A DNA stretch of 64,000 bases from Gemmatimonadota bacterium (GCA_028874335.1 JAPPJY010000057.1:24741-88740); one strand, 5' to 3'. Counted from the stretch's first letter, positions 16,375 to 25,677 are shown. A program made the numbers and translations. Notes: generated by a model from the letters alone, not told the origin.

Positions 16375-18039
16375 ATGACCCAGCGCGCCCATCGATTCGT
16401 CCTGCTTGCCGACCTCCATCTTTCGGACAACCCGGATACGGCTGCCCATCAGGCGCTTCAGTGGGCTGTCGACCGGGTGAACCGGGAGAGGCCGGATTTC
16501 CTGGCTGTGGCCGGAGACGTCACGACTTTTGCAACGGCCGTCTCGGCCACACGCTGCCTGGAGGCGCTGGACAGGGTCGAAGTCCCGGTTCTCTTCACCC
16601 CGGGAAACGCGGAACGGCGGGGCGGTGACGCGATGTCGGTGTTCGAAACCCTGGCGTCGCCCGAACGCCGTGCGGCCGCGTTCGGCGACCTGCTCGTTCT
16701 CCTGCCCGATACGTCGTTCGGTACCCTTCCTGACGAAGAGCGCTCCTGGCTGAACCGGAGCCTGCGGGGCGGCCGCGCACAGCGTCGGCTGGTCGTCACC
16801 CACTATCCGCTGGACAGGATGGACGGAGCGTCCCGGGCGTGGCTCACGCGCTGGCTCTCCGAGAACGGCGTCGAGCTTCTCGTCGCGGGGCACAGCCACG
16901 TCCAACGGACCCGGCAGGAAAACGGCTTCGTCGAGGCCGTGGTCCGCGGGCTGGATCCGGACAAGGCGATCGGAGACCTTCCGGGGATCAACCTTTTCGA
17001 GAGTACTCGAACGGGGGCCTGGACGGAGATATTCATCCCCTGGTCGCCCGCGATCCGGCTGCTGCCCACAGACCTGCCGAATGGAATGCTGCCCGTCGGA
17101 TGGTCGATTCAGGGCGATCCGGTAATGGCGGCGGGGGAGACCCTGGTTTCCGGCCTGCCCTGCCTCGAAATCCGGCCGGCGGACCTCGATTTTTCACGAC
17201 GCGCGCTTTCCGGAGCGCTTCGTGATCTTCGAAATCGGGGTCCTTTGTATCTGTCCTATCATCTGCCCGATCTCAAGTGGAATTCCGGTACCGGTCGAGT
17301 CGAGGGCGCGGATACAGTCCGGGCGCACGTGGATTGCGCGTTGGCGGCGGGCGCGGACAGCCTGACGGTTCACGTCCCCAGGGCGAGCGCCGGCGCAATG
17401 GAGCGCGTCCGGGAAGATCGACCGGAACCCACCGGATGTTTCCTGGATTTCGTGGCAGCCTTCGCGAGTTTATTTGGAGAAGCGGCCGGCGCCGGCGTGC
17501 GGATCGCGATTGAGAACATCCACAATCCCGCCGATACGCCCGCGGACTCGCCGGAGCGGGAATTCGCCACCCGGATCGACGAGTACCTGAGATGGATCGA
17601 CGCTGTGGCAGCGGATATGAGAGAAATTCCCGAAGCAAGGGTGGGCGCGTTGCTGGACGTGGGCCACGCGCGCAACAACGGGGGCGATCTGGACAATCTG
17701 CAACCCCTCGGAGACTGGTATGCCAACCTCGGGAGGCGAATCCTGGGATATCACATCCACCAGGTCGACACGGCTCCCGGTTCGGGCGTACTTTTCAATC
17801 ATCACGAGATCAAGGAACTGTTCGGCAGCCGGATTTCCTTTGCCGGCTTCCTGTGGTCGTGGTCCACGCATCAGATCACCCGCGGCCCGCTCTTCGTGGA
17901 GGTCCGCGACGCCGAGGGCCGGGAGAAGACGGTCCGACGATTCCGGCGTCTGTTTGAGAATGCGCACAGGATCCGGGAAGCGGCGGACCTGCCCGACAGA
18001 AGGACCTGCACGGTCACGGGAGCTAACCTTGATTCGTAA
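16375..18039 (+). CDS. Metallophosphoesterase fused to sugar-phosphate isomerase/AP-endonuclease-like TIM barrel
   Basis: A 554-residue two-domain protein. Residues 1-~250 resemble a calcineurin-like phosphoesterase: LADLHLSD, AGDVT and VAGHSHVQR are present. The usual GNHD reads GNAER, so a metal or catalytic ligand is altered and activity may be changed or lost. Residues ~270-535 form an xylose-isomerase-like TIM barrel (AP_endonuc_2): YLSYHLPD, TVHVPR, IAIENIHN, LLDVGHARNNG and YHIHQVD supply typical Glu/His/Asp metal ligands. The gene follows PhyH by 34 bases. Its last codons and stop lie inside copy B of the dispersed repeat, so the native C-terminus may have been replaced. It is probably a carbohydrate or polyol catabolic enzyme. 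Confidence 0.75.
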   Translation: MTQRAHRFVLLADLHLSDNPDTAAHQALQWAVDRVNRERPDFLAVAGDVTTFATAVSATRCLEALDRVEVPVLFTPGNAERRGGDAMSVFETLASPERRAAAFGDLLVLLPDTSFGTLPDEERSWLNRSLRGGRAQRRLVVTHYPLDRMDGASRAWLTRWLSENGVELLVAGHSHVQRTRQENGFVEAVVRGLDPDKAIGDLPGINLFESTRTGAWTEIFIPWSPAIRLLPTDLPNGMLPVGWSIQGDPVMAAGETLVSGLPCLEIRPADLDFSRRALSGALRDLRNRGPLYLSYHLPDLKWNSGTGRVEGADTVRAHVDCALAAGADSLTVHVPRASAGAMERVREDRPEPTGCFLDFVAAFASLFGEAAGAGVRIAIENIHNPADTPADSPEREFATRIDEYLRWIDAVAADMREIPEARVGALLDVGHARNNGGDLDNLQPLGDWYANLGRRILGYHIHQVDTAPGSGVLFNHHEIKELFGSRISFAGFLWSWSTHQITRGPLFVEVRDAEGREKTVRRFRRLFENAHRIREAADLPDRRTCTVTGANLDS

Positions 18040-18220
18040 GTTCTCGTGGACGTTAATTCGGATATGTGCCAGTTAATAAAGGCGATTAGACGGCGGATTA
18101 CCAGGATACACCAGGTCACTGGACGTAGACTGAAAAAACGTCCTTTTGGACGACCTTTACGCCCCATTTCAGGGGTTTTTGTGGCGTCGCCTAGTTGCTG
18201 TTTTGTTTCGAATTGGGGCT
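18026..18220 (+). repeat. Dispersed ~190-bp repeat, copy B (with terminator hairpins)
   Basis: Homologous to 4400-4590. It includes the stop codon of the upstream gene. It contains two perfect hairpins, CGTCC-TTTT-GGACG (18139-18152) and CCCC-ATTTCA-GGGG (18162-18175). The second is followed by TTTTT (18176-18180), so the repeat can act as an intrinsic terminator. The minus strand keeps the same open frame as copy A. Confidence 0.75.
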
Positions 18221-18224
18221 AACG

Positions 18225-19298
18225 ATGATTCCCGAATTTGAAGTGAAGGGGTCTCCTTTTCAGCGTGGGGAGCAGATCGGGCGCCGGTTCATGGCGGAGA
18301 TACGGGGAAGTCTCGCCCGTTTCTCCGGGATCAGGGAAGTGCGAACCCGGCAGGCCGCGCTGACGGAGGCGATGCGCGGGCATCTGCAGACTGAATTCCC
18401 TGAGATCATCGAGGAGATTCGCGGCATCGCGCGAGGGGCGGAGATATCTGACGAGGAAGCGTTCTACAAAAGTACCTATAACGCCGTCGGTCCCGCGATG
18501 GCCGACGATCTCGCCTGCAGCAGCGTTGCGTTTGCCGCCAGCGACGTGGGGCCCATCCTCGGCAAGACCGACGACGGGAGTTTTCGCCCGGATTCGGACC
18601 GCCTCGGGGGTCTGACGATCCTGACGATACGTACGGACGAGGGGTACGACGTTTTGTGCGTCAACCAGATCGGGACGGTGTGGACCGAATGCGGCGTAAA
18701 CGAGGCGGGGCTCTGCATCGGGACGAACTCGGGTCATCCTACCATGAAGGGTCAGGAGGGGTCCGGCGTGCCCCAGCACATCGCCCCGCGCCTCGTGTTG
18801 CAGCGGTGTGCGAACGTCAAGGAAGCCGTCGATCTGCTGAGGCGGACGACGCTGACCGGCAAGGGCATCAACATTGTGATGGCGGATGTGGAGGGGAACG
18901 CGGCCGCTACGGAAAACGCCTGCGACATGAACGGCGTACGGGGTCCGGAGCACGGGGTCGTGTTCTCCACGAACCACTACTTCAGCAAGGAAATGCAGGC
19001 GGTGGGCTGGAAATGGGATCCCGGGTTCATCAGCACACGGTATTTTCAGAATTCGTTGAACCGGATCGCCCACCTCTACGGGAGATTCGGAAACGGTGGG
19101 AAATCGCTCACGCTGCGGGAGATGCGGAAGGTCCTGATGGATGAACACAATCCGGGCGGTCTTTGCCAGCGACCGCGGAATAACGAAAACAACATGATCA
19201 CGAATTTCGGCGTGATACTGGTGAGCAGGAATCGTGAGATGTGGCTGAACGAAGGGCTCCCGTCTCTCGACCGGTTCACGCGGTACGCACTGGGGTGA
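18225..19298 (+). CDS. AAT-like (C45) acyltransferase/amidohydrolase
   Basis: Start ATG at 18225 with GGGG seven bases upstream. The 357-residue protein belongs to the acyl-CoA:6-aminopenicillanic-acid acyltransferase group of Ntn hydrolases. It opens with the family pattern GSPFQRGEQIGRRF. The candidate self-processing nucleophile is Cys98 in DDLACSSVAF. GKTDDGSF, CGVNEAGLCIGTN, ADVEGNAAATEN and STNHYFS follow the family order. Such enzymes cleave or form amide bonds on small substrates. It begins just after the repeat copy B. SDR, enolase-superfamily and VOC genes follow in the same direction, suggesting a shared degradation pathway. Confidence 0.85.
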   Translation: MIPEFEVKGSPFQRGEQIGRRFMAEIRGSLARFSGIREVRTRQAALTEAMRGHLQTEFPEIIEEIRGIARGAEISDEEAFYKSTYNAVGPAMADDLACSSVAFAASDVGPILGKTDDGSFRPDSDRLGGLTILTIRTDEGYDVLCVNQIGTVWTECGVNEAGLCIGTNSGHPTMKGQEGSGVPQHIAPRLVLQRCANVKEAVDLLRRTTLTGKGINIVMADVEGNAAATENACDMNGVRGPEHGVVFSTNHYFSKEMQAVGWKWDPGFISTRYFQNSLNRIAHLYGRFGNGGKSLTLREMRKVLMDEHNPGGLCQRPRNNENNMITNFGVILVSRNREMWLNEGLPSLDRFTRYALG

Positions 19299-19336
19299 AG
19301 CCGCAAACCGACGTAACGAGAAACAGGAAATACTGA

Positions 19337-20149
19337 ATGTCACAACGCTCATCCGCCCCCCTCGCCGTGGTGACCGGCGCCGCGAGCGGCATCGGAAAGG
19401 CCACGTTGGAACGCTTCGTCGACGAGGGTTTCTTCGTTGCGGCTCTGGACCGTTCGCAGGAGGGGCTGGACCGGCTGACGCAATCGAAAATCGGCCCGTG
19501 CATCCGCGCATTCCCCTGCGACCTGGCCGACGTGGGAACACTCACGCCGCTCGCCGAACGGATCGTCGAGGAACTCGGTGCGCCGCGCGCGCTGGTGAAC
19601 AACGCGGGCGTGTGCCTCTACGCGGATATCACCGAGACGACTGACGAAATGTGGGAGACCTCTCTGAACACCAATCTCGTCGGCGCATCCGCGCTGATCC
19701 GCGGGTTCGTCCCCGGGATGAGGGAAGTGGAGGGGGCGGCGATCGTCAACGTGGCTTCGCGAAACGCCCTGTCGAGCAGCCCACGCGCGGCGACCTATGA
19801 CGCCGCAAAGGCGGCGCTGCTGGCGCTCACGCGCACGCTGGCCGTGGAACTGGGCGGCGACGGCATCCGCGTGAACGCGGTGCTTCCGGGGTTTATCGAC
19901 ACGCCGATTCACGGGGATCTGCTCGAAGACCGGGTTTTCGTGGAGAACTACCTCAGGCTGATACCGCTCAACCGAATTGGCAGCCCCGCGGACATCGCCA
20001 ACATCATCTTCTTCCTGGCGTCGGACGGGGCCGCGTTCGTCACCGGTCAGGGCATCGTGGCTGACGGAGGCCAGATGTCGGGCCAGAACTACGTCAAGGT
20101 GTTCGGAGAAAGGGATTCATTCCGGGTTCGCCAGGAACCGGAAACATAG
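19337..20149 (+). CDS. Short-chain dehydrogenase/reductase (SDR)
   Basis: A classical SDR of 270 residues. It has the nucleotide-binding TGAASGIG (residues ~14-21), NNAG near 90, the Ser in NVASRNALSSS and the catalytic Tyr-x-x-x-Lys in ATYDAAKAALL (~154-158). A Pro-Gly-x-x-x-Thr stretch (LPGFIDTPI) follows, and the C-terminal FVTGQGIVADGGQ is the usual family ending. AGGAAA precedes the ATG. It probably oxidises a sugar, polyol or hydroxy acid that passes to the neighbouring enolase-superfamily enzyme 14 bases downstream. Confidence 0.92.
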   Translation: MSQRSSAPLAVVTGAASGIGKATLERFVDEGFFVAALDRSQEGLDRLTQSKIGPCIRAFPCDLADVGTLTPLAERIVEELGAPRALVNNAGVCLYADITETTDEMWETSLNTNLVGASALIRGFVPGMREVEGAAIVNVASRNALSSSPRAATYDAAKAALLALTRTLAVELGGDGIRVNAVLPGFIDTPIHGDLLEDRVFVENYLRLIPLNRIGSPADIANIIFFLASDGAAFVTGQGIVADGGQMSGQNYVKVFGERDSFRVRQEPET

Positions 20150-20163
20150 ATTGGAGTCCGGCA

Positions 20164-21333
20164 GTGGCTTCGTCACCGGTCATCGCACAGGTCAGGGTCT
20201 GGGAGGTCACGGTTCCGTTGCTGGATGAATGGGCCGCGAGTCCGGTGTTCGGAGCGAACCCCACCGCAATGGACGACCGGTATGTACTGTGCATCACGGA
20301 CACAGAAGGGTGCGAAGGATGGGGGGAGGCGGTAAGGTCCGGTTCCAGGTCGTCTAACGATGAGGCACTGTCCGGTCTCGTGGACAGACCGGTTTCGGAT
20401 TTCAGGCTTTCCTTCCTGGATCTGTGGCCCGAGGGTACGCTCTACTGGCAGCGCCCGCCGCCGCCGTCACCGTACGCCGCCGATCCGGCCCATCTGCAGC
20501 ACAGGCTGCGCCACCCGCTGCAGGCGCTCGTGGAGATGGCCCTCGGGGACCTGACCGCCAGGCGTACCGGCCTTCCCCTGTGTGCGCTGTGGGGAGGCGC
20601 GTGGCGGGACCGTGTGCCGGTGGATTACTGGATGCCGCGCACGACCCCCGACCACGCCGTGAGGTGTGTGGAGAGGGGTAAAGCACTCGGCTTCTGCGGG
20701 GTCAAGCTGAAGACGTCGCTGGAAGACCCAAATGTCGAGCGGCTGGAAGCCATTCAGCAGGCGTCGGCGGACTGGCAGGTTACCGTTGACGCCAACGGCC
20801 GGTTCTACCGGATGGACGACGCGATGTCGGTACTCCTGGAGATGGACCGGGTGGGCAACATGGCCATCCTTGAGGATCCGTTTCCCCGGTTTCACCTCGA
20901 TGAATTCGCCGAGTTGCGCCGCCGCCTGAACGCGCGCCTGGTGGTGCATATCGATCCTCCTGAATCGCTGTGGAACGTGCTGACGTCTGGCGCCGCGGGA
21001 GGGCTGAACATCGACGGGGCCTGCGGTCTGTACAACTGGCGCCTGCAGGCCGGAGCGGCGGCGCACGCGAACCTGCCGGTCTGGCAGGGCAGCGGGATCG
21101 ACCTTGGGATTGCCACGGCGGCGCAACTCCACCTTTCGGCCAGCGCACCCAACTGTACGCTGCCGGGCGACCAGGCGGGGCCGTGGTTGCGGGAGTCGCA
21201 TCTGCTGACCCGAGATCTCAGGATCGAAAACGGCCACGTCCTGATTCCCGAGGGTCCCGGTATGGGTGTAGAGGTCGACCTTGACGCGCTGGAGAGATAT
21301 TGCACGCACCACCGGGCCTGGCCGGACGGATGA
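20164..21333 (+). CDS. Enolase-superfamily enzyme (mandelate racemase/muconate-lactonizing-like)
   Basis: GTG start with GGAG upstream. The 389-residue protein has an N-terminal capping domain and a TIM barrel. The KxK-type base is in GVKLKTS (~180). Metal ligands are Asp in VTVDANGRF (~208), Glu in ILEDPFPRF (~236) and Asp in VVHIDPPES (~262). The barrel ends with LPVWQGSGIDLGIATAAQLH, where a catalytic His would be expected but reads GSGIDLG, so the mechanism cannot be assigned. It probably dehydrates an acid sugar or isomerises a carboxylate. It is flanked by an SDR and a VOC protein, consistent with a small catabolic operon. Confidence 0.85.
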   Translation: MASSPVIAQVRVWEVTVPLLDEWAASPVFGANPTAMDDRYVLCITDTEGCEGWGEAVRSGSRSSNDEALSGLVDRPVSDFRLSFLDLWPEGTLYWQRPPPPSPYAADPAHLQHRLRHPLQALVEMALGDLTARRTGLPLCALWGGAWRDRVPVDYWMPRTTPDHAVRCVERGKALGFCGVKLKTSLEDPNVERLEAIQQASADWQVTVDANGRFYRMDDAMSVLLEMDRVGNMAILEDPFPRFHLDEFAELRRRLNARLVVHIDPPESLWNVLTSGAAGGLNIDGACGLYNWRLQAGAAAHANLPVWQGSGIDLGIATAAQLHLSASAPNCTLPGDQAGPWLRESHLLTRDLRIENGHVLIPEGPGMGVEVDLDALERYCTHHRAWPDG

Positions 21334-21369
21334 GCGCGCAACTTGCAACCTGCCAAACGGGGTGCGTCC

Positions 21370-21822
21370 ATGTCGTTTACGAAGGTCCATCATGTCAAAT
21401 ACTCGGTAGGCGACCTGGACAGGTCGCTGGCGTTTTATAGGGACCTGCTCGGGTTCGAAGTCACCTATGCGGCCGATCGGGAAGGGCTCGATTCGTACGA
21501 TACGATCATGAACATGCTGGACGTCAGACTGCGGGTGGGCATGCTTCTCCACCGGCCGACGGGCTTTGTCGTCGGGCTGGTTCAGTTTCAGAACCCGGAG
21601 TCCATTTCGCGCGAATTGCGCAATAATTACGTGGGGGCGTCCAGCCTGGCGCTGCAGGTGGAAGACGCCGCGGCCGAATACGAACGCCTGACTGCGGCCG
21701 GGGCGCCTGCAATGAGTCCGCCCACCGAAATCGTCCGCGACGGGACGGTGGCCGCGGTCGCATTCTATATTCTCGATCCGGACGGCATTCCAATCGAAAT
21801 CTGGCAGCCCGTGGAAGCGTAA
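21370..21822 (+). CDS. VOC-family (glyoxalase/dioxygenase-like) protein
   Basis: The ATG at 21370 is preferred; the nine codons upstream would need a TTG start. The 150-residue product is a two-module vicinal-oxygen-chelate protein. It has VHHVKYSVGDLDRSLAFYRD with a first metal His, then the second module YVGASSLALQVEDAAAEYER. It closes with AFYILDPDGIPIEIWQP, where the family Glu sits. Related proteins are isomerases, lyases or extradiol dioxygenases, and the exact reaction is not readable. Its stop codon abuts the MITE-like element. Confidence 0.88.
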   Translation: MSFTKVHHVKYSVGDLDRSLAFYRDLLGFEVTYAADREGLDSYDTIMNMLDVRLRVGMLLHRPTGFVVGLVQFQNPESISRELRNNYVGASSLALQVEDAAAEYERLTAAGAPAMSPPTEIVRDGTVAAVAFYILDPDGIPIEIWQPVEA

Positions 21823-21985
21823 GAAGTTGTCTTAAAATTACCGGTGAGTTCCCGAGCGCGAGCGAAAAAGCGGCGGTCAAGGCGGGAAAATCCGCCCATA
21901 TTTGTCTATACGGGTGGGTTTGACCAACGCCGACCGGCGCTTTTGCAGCCGCGCGAAGACCGCTGGGAATTTTAAGACAGCTTCT
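21822..21985. mobile_element. MITE-like element, 164 bp
   Basis: Terminal inverted repeats of 18 bases: AGAAGTTGTCTTAAAATT (21822-21839) and AATTTTAAGACAGCTTCT (21968-21985), with one mismatch. The interior carries further partly complementary blocks (GCGAAAAAGCGGCGGTCAA against TTGACC...GGCGCTTTTGC), so the whole unit could fold into a long hairpin. It contains no transposase. It lies exactly between the VOC stop and the next gene. No clear target-site duplication was found, and no second copy was seen in the window. Confidence 0.7.
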
Positions 21986-22023
21986 AAAGAGCCGGCGAAA
22001 AACCCGTGAAAAGGAGGTGGCAG

Positions 22024-24186
22024 GTGACGATACAGGTTCGCGGAAGGGTGATCGATGACGATTCGGAACACGGCCTGACCGGGGTCTCGGTTTCGAACGG
22101 AGAGCAAATTGTACAGACGGATGGAGACGGTCTGTACGAACTCAACGTGGAAGCCGGTACGCACCGGTTCGTGTTTATCACGGTTCCGGGCGGCTTTGCC
22201 GCGCAGGACGGGTACTATCGTTCCGCGCCGGACGTTTCGGAAGCGCAAGACGGGGTGGATTTCCGGCTTTCGCGGTCTCCAGAACGGTCCCGGCGTTCGT
22301 TCACGCTCGCCCAGATTACCGACACCCACATCGTTACGGAAGGTGATACGCATACCTCGGGTCCCGTGCTTGCGCAAGCCCTGGGCGAGATCGAACGCGA
22401 GGCGGCGCCCGATCTGATTATCGCCAGCGGGGACCTTACGGATTGGGGGACGATTGACCAGTTGACGGCCTTTCGCGACGCCGTCCGGACGATTTCAACC
22501 CCGGTCTTTCCACTTTTCGGCGGGCACGACGGAAACCAGGAGCGGATGGGCGGTATTTCAGTCGATGAGTTCGTTGAGTTGAAGGCCACGCCGAACAATC
22601 CGAAACTGGCGGAGATCGGCAGGAAGTTCGCCGGTATGCCGGCTACGCTGCACTTCGAGGCGTTTCTCGGGCCGACGTACTACAGTCTGGATTGGGGCGG
22701 ACGCCATTTTGCATTTTTCCCGAATGAAGACGCGTACTACCCTCCGGAGGACCTCGAACGCAAGGCGCAGTGGCTGCGCGCGGACCTCGCGCTGCAACCC
22801 CCGGACCGTGAAATCGTGGTCGTCGTCCATACACCGCCGCCGGGGTCATTTCTGCGCGAATTGAGCAGGTACAACGTCCGCCTCGTCCTTCACGGACACT
22901 GGCACTCCAGCAAGGTTTTCTCCTACGGCGACATGGTGGTGTCCGCCGCCCCGCCGGTCTGTTTCGGTGGAATCGACACCTCTCCCCGGGGTTACCGTGT
23001 GGTGCGGTTCAGTGACAACGACGCAGCCCTTGGCCTTCGCGTGCTCCAGGCCGCCGGCGCCGTACCGGAGTCCGGGGAGATTTCCCCGCGAGACATCGGA
23101 TTCGCCAGTGGTTCGCTCCGACTGCGATGGGAGCGGAAGATTCCGGGCGGGATTCACCGGGCGGCGCCGGTCTCGTCCGGAGAACGCGTGTTTCTCAGCC
23201 TGCGCGACGAAGGCTGGCCGGTGCAGGCCGGCGTGTGCTGCCTCGATGCCGCCAGTGGGGAGCCGGTCTGGCGCGCAGGGACGGATGCGGCTGTAAAGAA
23301 CAGCGTGGCCGTCGAAGGCAGCGCCTGCGCCGCGGTGTCGGTAACCGGTCGCGTGCATCTGTTGGACGTGGCGTCCGGCGGTTCGATATGGGAGGCAGAC
23401 CTGCCCGAGTATCCCGATCGCTGGATTTATACCTCTCCGGTTATCGCGGATGGAACGGTCTACGCGGGCGCCAAGGCGGGTTACGCGGCTTTCGATCTGG
23501 CCTCCGGGCGCCGGCTTTGGCATACGGTGAATGAAGACCGTGACAACTGGGCGTGCTACGCCAGCCCGCAGGTCTCCGGCGACCTTCTCATCCTGCTGAT
23601 TCAGCGGCGGGGACTTCTGGCGCTGGACCGAGCGACGGGGGACGACGTCTGGGAACGTCCGGCGGGGGTCGAATTCCCCTATGCCAGGTCGGTTCTGTCA
23701 GGAGACCTGATCGTAAGCGGGGGCGGCTCGACAGACCTTCACCACTACTCAGGCGAGCCCTCGACTCTGATCGCCGTCGAAAAGGACTCCGGTGGGGTTG
23801 CATGGGAAAGACAGATCCTGCCCTCCAGGTATCCCACGGGGCTGCTCGTCCACGGCGAGCGGATCTACGCAACCACTCCCGAGGGCGAAGCCCTTTGTTT
23901 CGGCATGGACGACGGTGCGTTGCACTGGCGATTCCGGACGGGAGACGACCTGCTGGATATGGTGCCCTATCGCCGGGGTGTGCGGTCCATACTGGCGGCG
24001 CCGGTGATGTTCGAAGGATGCCTTATCGTCTGCGGTTGCGACGGGTTTCTGTACGTGCTGGATCCAGCTTCCGGGCGATGCCTGGACAGCGTTGCCTTCG
24101 GCTCTCCGATAACGGCGTCTCCATGCACGGTGATGGGCGGGATGGTTGTTGGTACGTATGACGGACGGGTCTTCTGCTTCGGGTGA
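22024..24186 (+). CDS. Calcineurin-like phosphoesterase with N-terminal beta domain and C-terminal PQQ-like beta-propeller
   Basis: The GTG at 22024 is chosen because AAGGAGG (22011-22017) lies six bases upstream; a GTG at 22006 precedes that Shine-Dalgarno. The protein has 720 residues. Residues 1-~75 form a metallophosphoesterase-N/CarboxypepD-like beta module (GRVIDDD, GLTGVSVSNGE). Residues ~90-340 form the phosphoesterase: AQITDTHI, ASGDLTDW, GGHDGN in the GNHD position and LHGHWHSSK. Residues ~365-720 are about seven PQQ/BamB-like blades (LDAASGEPVWRAG, FDLASGRRLWHT, LDRATGDDVWE, LDPASGRCLDS). No signal peptide is visible. It is the third phosphoesterase fusion in the window. Confidence 0.85.
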   Translation: MTIQVRGRVIDDDSEHGLTGVSVSNGEQIVQTDGDGLYELNVEAGTHRFVFITVPGGFAAQDGYYRSAPDVSEAQDGVDFRLSRSPERSRRSFTLAQITDTHIVTEGDTHTSGPVLAQALGEIEREAAPDLIIASGDLTDWGTIDQLTAFRDAVRTISTPVFPLFGGHDGNQERMGGISVDEFVELKATPNNPKLAEIGRKFAGMPATLHFEAFLGPTYYSLDWGGRHFAFFPNEDAYYPPEDLERKAQWLRADLALQPPDREIVVVVHTPPPGSFLRELSRYNVRLVLHGHWHSSKVFSYGDMVVSAAPPVCFGGIDTSPRGYRVVRFSDNDAALGLRVLQAAGAVPESGEISPRDIGFASGSLRLRWERKIPGGIHRAAPVSSGERVFLSLRDEGWPVQAGVCCLDAASGEPVWRAGTDAAVKNSVAVEGSACAAVSVTGRVHLLDVASGGSIWEADLPEYPDRWIYTSPVIADGTVYAGAKAGYAAFDLASGRRLWHTVNEDRDNWACYASPQVSGDLLILLIQRRGLLALDRATGDDVWERPAGVEFPYARSVLSGDLIVSGGGSTDLHHYSGEPSTLIAVEKDSGGVAWERQILPSRYPTGLLVHGERIYATTPEGEALCFGMDDGALHWRFRTGDDLLDMVPYRRGVRSILAAPVMFEGCLIVCGCDGFLYVLDPASGRCLDSVAFGSPITASPCTVMGGMVVGTYDGRVFCFG

Positions 24187-24243
24187 CACGGGTACGGCGC
24201 CTGACGGCGGCAGCGTCCAACCGCCAACTTCCGGGGTCAGGGT

Positions 24244-25677
24244 ATGGATAGCAGCGCGTTAAACGCGGGCGCCGCACAGCGGGTGATCACACCTCCGGTG
24301 GGCGTGTCGATGTCGGGGTGGAACCCGCGGGTTTCGGGCGATATCAAGTCTCGGTACGTGCGGGACGACCTCTACGCAAAGGCGCTGGTGCTGTCCGCGG
24401 GTGAACGGGCGTGGGCCCTGGTTGCCGTGGATCTCTCCGGAGTGGATGCGGTTGCGACCGAGGACATCCGTCAGGGCGCCGCGGTCCGGACCGGTCTGAG
24501 TCCCGAGACGATCATGGTCTGCGCGACGCACACCCATTCGGGACCGGCTTTCTGCCCCGTGGCCACCGCGTACAGCCCCGAAGATATGGCCCGCCTCACC
24601 ATACGGAGCGACGGATCGGCGCCTGCCGCCATGGGCCAGGTGACGACGGTATCTTCGTCAGCCAGCTGGGTGGGCGAGACGGACGTGGAATGGAAATCGC
24701 GGTTTGTCGCACAGGCGGTGGAGGCGGTCGAGGAGGCGCACGGTGCGCTGCGGCCAGCCTCGGTGGGGTTTGGGGAAGCTCGGGTTGCCGGCGTGGCCAG
24801 TTCGAGGCGCGTGCTGATGTCCGACGGAAGTTGGGGAGACCCGAGGCGTGACCCCGTGGAGGGCGTCCGCGTGGTTTCGCGCACGAATATCGACCCGCTG
24901 GTGCGAGTATTCGCTGTGAGAGAGCAGGGGACGGAAGCGCCGCTGGCGGCGGTGATCAATTACGGTACCCATCCCTGGATATTCTGCGGATCGGGTATCT
25001 CCGCCGAGATCGCGGGCGCGGCGTCCGATCGGGTGGCGAATACGTGGGCGTGCGACGGGGTCGAACCGCCGGTTGTTCTCTATACGTCCGGTCCCGAGGG
25101 CGACGTGACGCCCATCTGGAACGTCGATATAGACGAGGTTTGGAGGACCCGCGCCGGCGAGGACGTCGAAGCAAGTCTCGCAAGAAGGGAGCGAGGATTC
25201 GACCGCGAACTGGCGCGCCTGGGGGGCCGGGTGGCGGACGGGGCGATGGCGGCGGTCCGCGGGATCGTTGGCTGGGACGGGGCCCCGGAGCTCTGGGCCC
25301 GCCGGAAGGAGGTGGCGCTTCCGCTGAAGGCGGGGTACAGTCACGTGGATGACGTCATCCTGGCCGGCTGGCAGCGGTGTGCGCCCGAATGCCATCACCT
25401 TACGGAAGTACAGGCGCTGTGTGCCGGTGAAGCGGTTCTTCTGGGACTTCCTGGAGAACCGTTTGTATCCCTCGGCACTGAAATCCGCACCCGTTCTGGA
25501 TCCGGCCCGCTGCTGATCGCGGCGCTCGCGAACGAGTTCGGGGCCATCAGCTACATCGCTGAAAGGGAAGCCTTCGACCAGGGAGGATACGAGACCGCGT
25601 TCACCCCGGTGGGTCCGGGGAGTGGTGAAGCGCTCGTCGACGGCGCTGTCGCGTTGTTGCGCGAAACCCGAGATTGA
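24244..25677 (+). CDS. Neutral/alkaline non-lysosomal ceramidase-like hydrolase
   Basis: A 477-residue protein resembling the N-terminal domain of neutral/alkaline non-lysosomal ceramidases. It has GAAQRVITPPVGVSMSGW at the start, the metal-site motif ATHTHSGPAF (~97) and NYGTHPW (~239). TSGPEGDVTPIWN matches the conserved GDVxP element. There is no secretion signal, unlike the exported ceramidases of pathogens, and it lacks the C-terminal Ig-like domain. Cytoplasmic relatives in Planctomycetes and Latescibacterota are common and of unknown substrate. It is the last gene before an intrinsic terminator. Confidence 0.85.
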   Translation: MDSSALNAGAAQRVITPPVGVSMSGWNPRVSGDIKSRYVRDDLYAKALVLSAGERAWALVAVDLSGVDAVATEDIRQGAAVRTGLSPETIMVCATHTHSGPAFCPVATAYSPEDMARLTIRSDGSAPAAMGQVTTVSSSASWVGETDVEWKSRFVAQAVEAVEEAHGALRPASVGFGEARVAGVASSRRVLMSDGSWGDPRRDPVEGVRVVSRTNIDPLVRVFAVREQGTEAPLAAVINYGTHPWIFCGSGISAEIAGAASDRVANTWACDGVEPPVVLYTSGPEGDVTPIWNVDIDEVWRTRAGEDVEASLARRERGFDRELARLGGRVADGAMAAVRGIVGWDGAPELWARRKEVALPLKAGYSHVDDVILAGWQRCAPECHHLTEVQALCAGEAVLLGLPGEPFVSLGTEIRTRSGSGPLLIAALANEFGAISYIAEREAFDQGGYETAFTPVGPGSGEALVDGAVALLRETRD

